Source: an uncultured Flavobacteriales bacterium (lineage in GTDB: Bacteria; Bacteroidota; Bacteroidia; Flavobacteriales_D; Crocinitomicaceae). Taken from it: a stretch of 10,607 nt of DNA. Positions 5,634 through 10,607 of this stretch are shown one piece after another. Position 1 is the stretch's first letter; each line of letters begins with the position of its first letter. The stretch spans positions 1 to 10,607 of the forward strand of contig CAIUKX010000026.1 in NCBI GenBank assembly GCA_903899795.1, in the 5' to 3' direction. The notes under the pieces are model-generated. The model did no database searches, was not told where the DNA came from, and saw nothing but the letters and a program-made list of their open reading frames with translations. The translations under genes were made by a program, and so were the position numbers.

Positions 5634-7793
5634 TTACAATACCACTACTTTTTTCACGGTTGTAGATTCACCTGATTTTACTTCTAGGAAGTAGCAAGAA
5701 GAAGAAAGTGTTTTACCAACTTCCAATTTGTGGTTTACTTTGCTGTTCGTTTGATTCACAGTTTCAGTATAAACTACTTTTCCTTGAACATCTCTTAGTG
5801 TCAATTGAACCGGATTTTCTCCAGCCATGTATGAAACATTGATTACTTCTTGTGGAGATAATGGGTTAGGATATACATCCAATTCCATATCGTCTAGATC
5901 ATTTGCAAACAATCCTAACGTTCCGGTAATATTGATGTTGTCTACATAAAAGTTATTTGATTTATCAGAAGCTGTGAATTCAATTTTTACACGTGTTTCA
6001 TAATCAGTACTTCCAGCTGTATAATTGAATGTACAAGTTTTCCATTGAGTAGTTCCCACAGGTGCAAAATCTGCTCCTCCAGCAAAACCAGCAGTTAAAA
6101 GTTCGGCACCAAAAATTGTTTTCTTCAAGGTCCACGTTTCGCCACAGTTTTTAGATGTGTACACTTTCAATTGTTCAGTAATATCTGCATTAGCTGGTGT
6201 TGTCGGGTTACCCGGAGCAGTCATTACGATCGTTCCGTCTGTGGCGTAAGCATATTTGAAAGAAACTGTAACATTCGAAGTATTTGTCAAGTTGAAAGAT
6301 GGAGAAATCAAAGCGTCGGTGCTTCCTCCTAAACGATTACCATAGAACCATTCATCTGTGTAAGTCAAAGCATCTTGGGTGTTTTTGTAGTTATTCAATT
6401 TAAAACATTTACTGTTTTGATATCCTACACCATTTACCAATTGAAATTTTGCCCAGTTGTTTTCCGGATTGTCAATCAAGAACCAGTTTGCAGTACCACC
6501 TTCCAAATCGTTAGAATACGGCCCTGTTATATCACCACATAATGGAGAAACATAGATGTAACTTTCTTCCGTTTTGGTATCAGTTCCTGAAGCATTAGTG
6601 ACTGTTAAGATCACTTTTTTATATCCTTGAGAATCATAAGTCACAGTCGGATTAGCTGCTGTAGAGGTTGCTGGAGTTCCACCTTCGAAAGTCCACGTTC
6701 TTGTATCAACTGCCGCTCTCCAAGAAACATCAAAGAATTGTACGCTTGAACCTTGGCAAACGAATTTTTTTGAAGAATGAAAATCAGCAACAGGAGAACA
6801 AAGTGGTGGACTTGTCAAATCAATACCTGTTTGAGCATGAACTGAATCAGTGATTAATTGATCTCTTTGAGCTACATCATTTGTCAGATTATACCGCATC
6901 AAACTAACTTGATCCCTTGTGAACATTACTGAACAGTAGGAATAATCCATGTAATTTTGGTAATTTTCACGGGCAGCGGTATTACAAATTTTAGATCCAT
7001 CAGGAGTTGGGCAATGGTTCCATCCTTTTGTAATTGGTGTATCCGCTACTCCTTCGTCACCGCAGGCAACACCTGGATTATTTGTATCTCCCCATACGTG
7101 AGCCAATCCCAAGAAATGCCCAATTTCATGTGTCAAAGCGCGGGAAGTATTTTCAGAGCTTGGTGCCAATCTACCGATATATGGGTTTAATATGATAACG
7201 CCATCTTTGTAGAAAGGAAGGTCATTTGATGGGTAGAAAGCATAACCGGCTACTCCATTTGTCATAGAAGACACTACCCAAACATTCAAGTATTTTGAAC
7301 GGTGCCATTGGTTCAATTTTGAGTTGTCATCACCCTGAGTGGTTTCATGACTATAGATATGTTCGATCCCATTGGTACAATTTCCCCAAGGGTCTTTGGA
7401 AGCTAATTTGAACTGGATGTAAGCTTTTTCCTTGATAGTATCAAATGGGGTAACAACTTCAGTAGTGTCATCATTTTGAAGCATATAATCTCTATTCAAT
7501 ACCAACATTTCATCATACACATTGGCATCTGGAATATTCTCAGAACCGTATTGATGAATAATATGAAAAACTATTGGAATTGTATAAATAATAGCTTTTT
7601 CACCTTTGATCATCTTGTAACTTTTAGAATTATGCAACAGGCGGGCACGGTCAATTTCCATTTGAGGATCTTTTGCATACAGCTCTTGTAATTTGTGTTG
7701 TAAACCACAATTGAAATGGGTTTCCTGAGCACTGCTTTTAAAGCAAAGAAATGTTGAAATTGAGATTAAAAGTGAAGTAAATATTTTATTCAT
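5634..7793 (-). CDS. Secreted M43-family zinc metalloprotease, T9SS substrate (copy 1)
   Basis: A 719-residue protein from ATG 7793 (MNKIFTSLL); the frame can be extended two codons to a TTG, but the ATG starts the signal peptide. Domains: signal peptide about 1-23 (ending Ser-Ser-Ala-Gln); pro-region with 'KSYKMIKG' and 'TIPIVFHIIH'; M43 (cytophagalysin/pappalysin) catalytic domain with HEIGHFLGLAH at 222-232 (zinc ligands His222, His226, His232; base Glu223) and a Met-turn NYMDYS with Met282; PKD domain about 330-417; choice-of-anchor-J/MAM-like beta domain about 420-625; T9SS type A sorting domain about 636-719 (YPNPLSP, ending KKVVVL). It should be exported by Sec, passed through T9SS and act outside the cell on proteins or peptides. 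Thirteen cysteines remain after signal removal. It is flanked by its own promoter candidate and a strong terminator, so it is monocistronic. It is paralogous to 8066-10213 and to the fragment at 10437. Confidence 0.93.
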   Translation of the reverse strand: MNKIFTSLLISISTFLCFKSSAQETHFNCGLQHKLQELYAKDPQMEIDRARLLHNSKSYKMIKGEKAIIYTIPIVFHIIHQYGSENIPDANVYDEMLVLNRDYMLQNDDTTEVVTPFDTIKEKAYIQFKLASKDPWGNCTNGIEHIYSHETTQGDDNSKLNQWHRSKYLNVWVVSSMTNGVAGYAFYPSNDLPFYKDGVIILNPYIGRLAPSSENTSRALTHEIGHFLGLAHVWGDTNNPGVACGDEGVADTPITKGWNHCPTPDGSKICNTAARENYQNYMDYSYCSVMFTRDQVSLMRYNLTNDVAQRDQLITDSVHAQTGIDLTSPPLCSPVADFHSSKKFVCQGSSVQFFDVSWRAAVDTRTWTFEGGTPATSTAANPTVTYDSQGYKKVILTVTNASGTDTKTEESYIYVSPLCGDITGPYSNDLEGGTANWFLIDNPENNWAKFQLVNGVGYQNSKCFKLNNYKNTQDALTYTDEWFYGNRLGGSTDALISPSFNLTNTSNVTVSFKYAYATDGTIVMTAPGNPTTPANADITEQLKVYTSKNCGETWTLKKTIFGAELLTAGFAGGADFAPVGTTQWKTCTFNYTAGSTDYETRVKIEFTASDKSNNFYVDNINITGTLGLFANDLDDMELDVYPNPLSPQEVINVSYMAGENPVQLTLRDVQGKVVYTETVNQTNSKVNHKLEVGKTLSSSCYFLEVKSGESTTVKKVVVL

Positions 7794-7831
7794 ATGCAAT
7801 AGTTTAATAAGTTTATCCTTTTGAACTGAAG

Positions 7832-7839
7832 CAAATGTA
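7832..7839 (-). promoter_or_regulatory. Candidate -7 box for protease copy 1
   Basis: Minus-strand TACATTTG fits TAnnTTTG exactly, 38 bp upstream of the ATG at 7793. The upstream part at 17-23 bp is T-rich (TTTTATCC) but has no TTG. The octamer and its distance to the ATG are the same as at 916-923, before the surface-protein gene. Confidence 0.45.
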
Positions 7840-7991
7840 TGATCTTTATTTGTTTGGATAAAATTAGTCTACTGTCATTGATTAAAGTGTATGAATGTTA
7901 ATTTAAACTGTACAAATCATTAGGTATTTCAATTTCAGTTTGATTTATAACAATGTATGAATACTTATTTCTGTAGTGATTTTCGGAATAT

Positions 7992-8026
7992 AAAAACAAA
8001 AAGACCGCTCAAACTAAGCGGTCTTT
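7992..8026 (-). terminator. Rho-independent terminator of protease copy 2
   Basis: A perfect 10-bp inverted repeat, AAAGACCGCT (8000-8009) and AGCGGTCTTT (8017-8026), encloses a 7-nt loop. On the minus strand it runs into a T-rich tract with a single G. It lies 39 bp after the stop at 8066. The symmetrical A- and T-flanks mean it could also work in the other direction, but no plus-strand gene is present. Confidence 0.87.
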
Positions 8027-8065
8027 ACTATTAAAAAATAAACTTTGGTCTAAAATCTAATGACA

Positions 8066-10213
8066 TTACAATACCACAACTTTTCTAACTGTTTTGAATT
8101 CACCGGATTTCACCTCGAGAAAATAACACGAAGAGGAAAGTGTTTGTCCTGTACTCAATTTGTGATTTACTTTGGTATTTGTTTGATGAACTGTTTCTGA
8201 ATAGACAATTTTTCCTTGAAGATCGCGAAGTGTTAGTTCAACCGGGCTTTCTCCAGCCATGTACGAAACATTAATAATTTCCGATGGTGATAATGGATTT
8301 GGATAAACATTCAATTCCATATCATTGATATCATTTGTAAACAAACCCAATGCTCCATTCACATTAAACTCATCAACATAGAAATTATTTGATTTGTCTG
8401 AAGCTGTATATTCCAGTTTGAATCGAGTTTCGAAATCACTGCTTCCTGCGGCATAAGTAAAAGTGCACGTTTTCCACTGGTTGGGTGCGTTGGGTGTAAA
8501 ATCTACTCCACCGGCAAATCCTGCAGTTAGTAATTCAGCACCAACGATTGTTTTTTTCAATTGCCACGTATCACCACAGTTTTTTGAAACATAAATTTTT
8601 AATTGCTCAACGATGTCAGCTTTATTAGCACCAACTGTTGTTAGTATCGTGCCGTTTGTTGCATAAGCATATTTGAAGGATACCGAAACGTTAGATGTAT
8701 TTGTCAAATTAAATGATGGGGAAATCAAAGCATCAACATTTCCTCCCAATCGTTTGTCATAAAACCAATCGTCGGTAAATTCAAGCGCATCTTGTGTGTT
8801 TTTGTAATTGTTCAATTTAAAACATCTGCTGTTGTTATAACCTACGCCATTTGCAAGTTGGAAACGTTGGGCATTGTTCTCGGGATTATCTATCAGGAAC
8901 CAATCTGCTGTACCGCTTTCAAGATCATTGGAAAATGGTCCTGTGAAATCTCCCCATAGAGGCGAAACATACAGGTAACTTTCTTCTGTCTTAGTATCCG
9001 TTCCAGTTGCGTTTGTGACTGATAAAGTCACTTTTTTATAGCCTGGTGTATCAAAAGTGACCGTCGGATTTATAGCTGTCGAGGTAGCTGGGTTTCCTCC
9101 TTCGAAAGTCCAGGATCTGGTATTTACAGTTGCTCTCCAGGACGCATCGTGAAATTGTACGCTAGCCCCTTGACAAAGAAATTTTTTCGAAGCATAGAAA
9201 TCTGCAACCGGAGTGCACAAGGGTGGGGATAGTACATCAATTCCTGTAATTTGGTGAACCGAGTCAGTAATTAGACTGGAACGGTTGGAAACAGTATTTG
9301 TCAGATTATAGCGCATAGCAGCAACCTGATCGATTGTAAACATCTCAGAACAATAAGAATATTCCATGTAATTCTGAACATTTTCTATAATTGAAGGATT
9401 GCATACATGAGCTGCATTCAGTGCACAAGTCGAATAACCTTTTGTTACGGGTGTATCTGCTATTTCATCGTCCCCACAGGCTACCCCAGGATTGTTGGTG
9501 CTACCCCACGTATGGGATAAACCAAGATAATGTCCAATTTCATGTGTTAAACATCTGGATGTATTGGGTGATGAAGTTCCAATGCTACCGATGTAACCAC
9601 TTAGAATAATTACACCATCAGCATAAAAACGAGTCCCTGTAACAGCCGATGGGTAGAATGAATATCCGGCTAGACCATTGTCCATTGAACTGACAACCCA
9701 AACATTCAGATACTGCGATCTGTGCCATTGATTTAATTTTGAATTGTCATCACCCTGAGTCGTTTCATGACTGTAGATATGTTCGATACCGTTCGTACAA
9801 TTTCCCCAAGGATCTTTTGTTGCTAGTTTAAATTCAATGTAGGCATCGGCTTTCAACGAATCAAATTGGGGAACAATCAAGTTGGTGTCTGAATTTAATA
9901 ATCTGTAATCCCTGTTTAAAACTTGCATTTCATCATATACTTGTGCATCGGTAATATTTTCAGCACCATATTCATGAACGATATGGAATACAATAGGGAT
10001 GGTATAAACTACTTGCTGAACACCCTTGATCATTTTATAACTTTTTGCATTGTGCATCAAACGAGCATGATCAGCCTCTAATTCCGGATGTGCTTTATAT
10101 AGTTCAATCAGTTTATCTGTTAAACCACAAGCCAAGGGTGATTCTTGTGCTATTAGTCTATTCGTAATTAAAGCGAACAGGGGAACAACCAAGTAAATAA
10201 TAATTTTATTCAT
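8066..10213 (-). CDS. Secreted M43-family zinc metalloprotease, T9SS substrate (copy 2)
   Basis: A 715-residue protein from ATG 10213 (MNKIIIYLVV). The frame extends 32 codons upstream to a TTG, but that extension crosses a good promoter and would bury the signal peptide, so the ATG is chosen. Order of parts: signal peptide about 1-23 (ending Leu-Ile-Ala-Gln), pro-region, M43 domain with HEIGHYLGLSH at 224-234 (His224, Glu225, His228, His234) and Met-turn NYMEYS (Met283), PKD domain about 332-418, choice-of-anchor-J/MAM-like domain about 420-620, T9SS type A sorting domain about 632-715. All catalytic residues are intact. Compared with copy 1, cysteine 419 is Trp here, and a new Cys221 sits three residues before the HExxH motif. 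The sorting domain is about 80% identical to copy 1 by hand count. It has its own promoter and terminator. Substrate is unknown; nutrient or host/prey protein digestion is inference. Confidence 0.93.
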   Translation of the reverse strand: MNKIIIYLVVPLFALITNRLIAQESPLACGLTDKLIELYKAHPELEADHARLMHNAKSYKMIKGVQQVVYTIPIVFHIVHEYGAENITDAQVYDEMQVLNRDYRLLNSDTNLIVPQFDSLKADAYIEFKLATKDPWGNCTNGIEHIYSHETTQGDDNSKLNQWHRSQYLNVWVVSSMDNGLAGYSFYPSAVTGTRFYADGVIILSGYIGSIGTSSPNTSRCLTHEIGHYLGLSHTWGSTNNPGVACGDDEIADTPVTKGYSTCALNAAHVCNPSIIENVQNYMEYSYCSEMFTIDQVAAMRYNLTNTVSNRSSLITDSVHQITGIDVLSPPLCTPVADFYASKKFLCQGASVQFHDASWRATVNTRSWTFEGGNPATSTAINPTVTFDTPGYKKVTLSVTNATGTDTKTEESYLYVSPLWGDFTGPFSNDLESGTADWFLIDNPENNAQRFQLANGVGYNNSRCFKLNNYKNTQDALEFTDDWFYDKRLGGNVDALISPSFNLTNTSNVSVSFKYAYATNGTILTTVGANKADIVEQLKIYVSKNCGDTWQLKKTIVGAELLTAGFAGGVDFTPNAPNQWKTCTFTYAAGSSDFETRFKLEYTASDKSNNFYVDEFNVNGALGLFTNDINDMELNVYPNPLSPSEIINVSYMAGESPVELTLRDLQGKIVYSETVHQTNTKVNHKLSTGQTLSSSCYFLEVKSGEFKTVRKVVVL

Positions 10214-10260
10214 GAGTATCAAATTGTTTGTGAAAGATGCTTTGTTCTTGTCTATTTGAG

Positions 10261-10291
10261 CAAAAATAGACGGACATTTATTCAAAAACAA
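10261..10291 (-). promoter_or_regulatory. Promoter of protease copy 2 (-33 TTG, 20 bp, -7 TATTTTTG)
   Basis: On the minus strand TTG at 10289-10291 is followed after 20 bp by TATTTTTG (10261-10268), which fits the Bacteroidetes TTG-N17-23-TAnnTTTG arrangement. The predicted start would leave a leader of about 40 nt before the ATG at 10213. This is the best promoter candidate in the window, and it decides against the longer TTG-initiated reading of this gene. Confidence 0.6.
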
Positions 10292-10361
10292 TTTAATGCT
10301 AAGATACAATCAGAACTTGTGAATTTGATTTGGAAACAGTGGTGATCCGGATTTCAATCAA

Positions 10362-10393
10362 CAAAAAAAAGACCGTCCGTTGGGACGATCTTT
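10362..10393 (-). terminator. Rho-independent terminator of protease copy 3
   Basis: The minus-strand RNA folds into an 11-bp stem (10383-10393 with 10368-10378) with a 4-nt CAAC loop and is followed by a run of T. One pair is a G-U wobble in the minus-strand RNA but an A-C mismatch in plus-strand RNA, again marking leftward transcription. It lies 44 bp after the stop of the partial gene at 10437 and resembles the terminator of copy 1 in one arm (ACGATCTTT). Confidence 0.88.
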
Positions 10394-10436
10394 CTTGTTT
10401 TATATTTTCTAGGGTTGTTTCTAGATGTTAAACATC

Positions 10437-10607
10437 TTACAATACCACTACTTTTTTCACGGTTGTAGACTCACCTGATTTTACTTCCAGGAAGTAGCAA
10501 GAAGAAGAAAGTGTTTTACCAACTTCCAATTTGTGGTTTACTTTGCTGTTCGTTTGATTCACAGTTTCAGTATAAACTACTTTTCCTTGAACATCTCTTA
10601 GTGTCAA
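10437..10607 (-). CDS. C-terminal end of a third T9SS-sorted protease paralogue (copy 3, cut by window edge)
   Basis: The last 56 codons and TAA of a minus-strand gene that enters from the right edge, in frame to the window end. The encoded residues run from LTLRDVQGKV to KKVVVL and are identical to the last 56 residues of copy 1, so this is a T9SS type A sorting domain. The nucleotide sequence differs from copy 1 at only two positions, both synonymous (GAG/GAA and CTG/CTA). That it is a full M43 protease is inferred from the tandem arrangement; the catalytic part lies outside the window. It is followed by its own terminator. Confidence 0.85.
   Translation of the reverse strand: MTLRDVQGKVVYTETVNQTNSKVNHKLEVGKTLSSSCYFLEVKSGESTTVKKVVVL
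10437..10607. repeat. Near-identical direct repeat of 5634-5804
   Basis: By hand alignment, 169 of 171 bases match 5634-5804 without gaps. The match ends 2 bp beyond the stop codon on the left and runs off the window on the right. The middle paralogue (8066-8236) differs from copy 1 at about 42 of the same 171 positions. Confidence 0.9.

Noticed and set aside
6668..7691. Plus-strand open frames inside protease copy 1
   Set aside because: They are antisense shadows of a well-supported coding sequence, with no family resemblance and no ribosome-binding context.
7794..7799. Two-codon extension of protease copy 1 to a start at 7799
   Set aside because: The codon at 7799 is TTG. The ATG at 7793 gives a normal signal peptide (MNKIF), parallel to the MNKII start of copy 2.
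7889..7962. Short direct repeat TGTATGAAT in the gap upstream of copy 1
   Set aside because: Nine bases in AT-rich DNA, with no target-site or inverted-repeat context, is compatible with chance.
10214..10309. 32-residue N-terminal extension of protease copy 2
   Set aside because: It would start with TTG, place a promoter inside the gene and bury the signal peptide.
1..10607. CRISPR array, tRNA/rRNA genes, transposase or integrase, toxin-antitoxin pairs
   Set aside because: I looked for regularly spaced repeats, rRNA or tRNA-like segments and typical mobile-element proteins on both strands and saw none.

Overview
The window suggests a low-GC member of the Bacteroidetes, most like Flavobacteriia/Fluviicola-type bacteria; the genus is a guess. 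The reasons are large secreted proteins ending in type IX secretion (T9SS) sorting domains, candidate -7 promoter boxes of the form TAnnTTTG, leaders without a clear Shine-Dalgarno sequence, and an 'SHIVGGEI'-type secreted adhesin-like protein. Every gene I can support is on the minus strand, so transcription runs from the right end of the window to the left.

Layout from left to right. 1-877 is the N-terminal part of a large secreted, cysteine-rich, cadherin/PKD-like surface protein that runs off the left edge. 1080-2872 holds an atypical short-chain dehydrogenase/epimerase-like gene and, 32 bp upstream of it, the pyruvate dehydrogenase E1 beta gene (pdhB); the two could be co-transcribed. 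3002-4567 encodes a 521-residue helical, TPR-like cytosolic protein of unknown function. 4778-5521 is a ThiD-type hydroxymethylpyrimidine (phosphate) kinase of thiamine synthesis. PdhB uses thiamine diphosphate, so cofactor synthesis and use sit close together, but nothing shows that they are coupled.

5634-10607 is a tandem array of three related secreted zinc metalloproteases (M43, cytophagalysin/pappalysin type). Two are complete and the third is present only as its last 56 codons. The complete copies share one architecture: signal peptide, conserved pro-region, M43 catalytic domain with HExxHxxGxxH and a Met-turn, PKD domain, a choice-of-anchor-J/MAM-like beta domain, and a T9SS type A C-terminal sorting domain. 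Each copy has its own rho-independent terminator, and each complete copy has a candidate promoter. The most notable signal is that copies 1 and 3 are almost identical at DNA level in the sorting domain (2 synonymous differences in 171 bases), although the middle copy has diverged and identity stops within 2 bp of the stop codon. This looks like gene conversion or recent exchange between non-adjacent copies.

Intergenic stretches are all under 300 bases and hold mainly candidate promoters and terminators. I see no tRNA, rRNA, CRISPR array or insertion sequence. Apart from the protease array, this looks like ordinary chromosome, and I found no clear new system.
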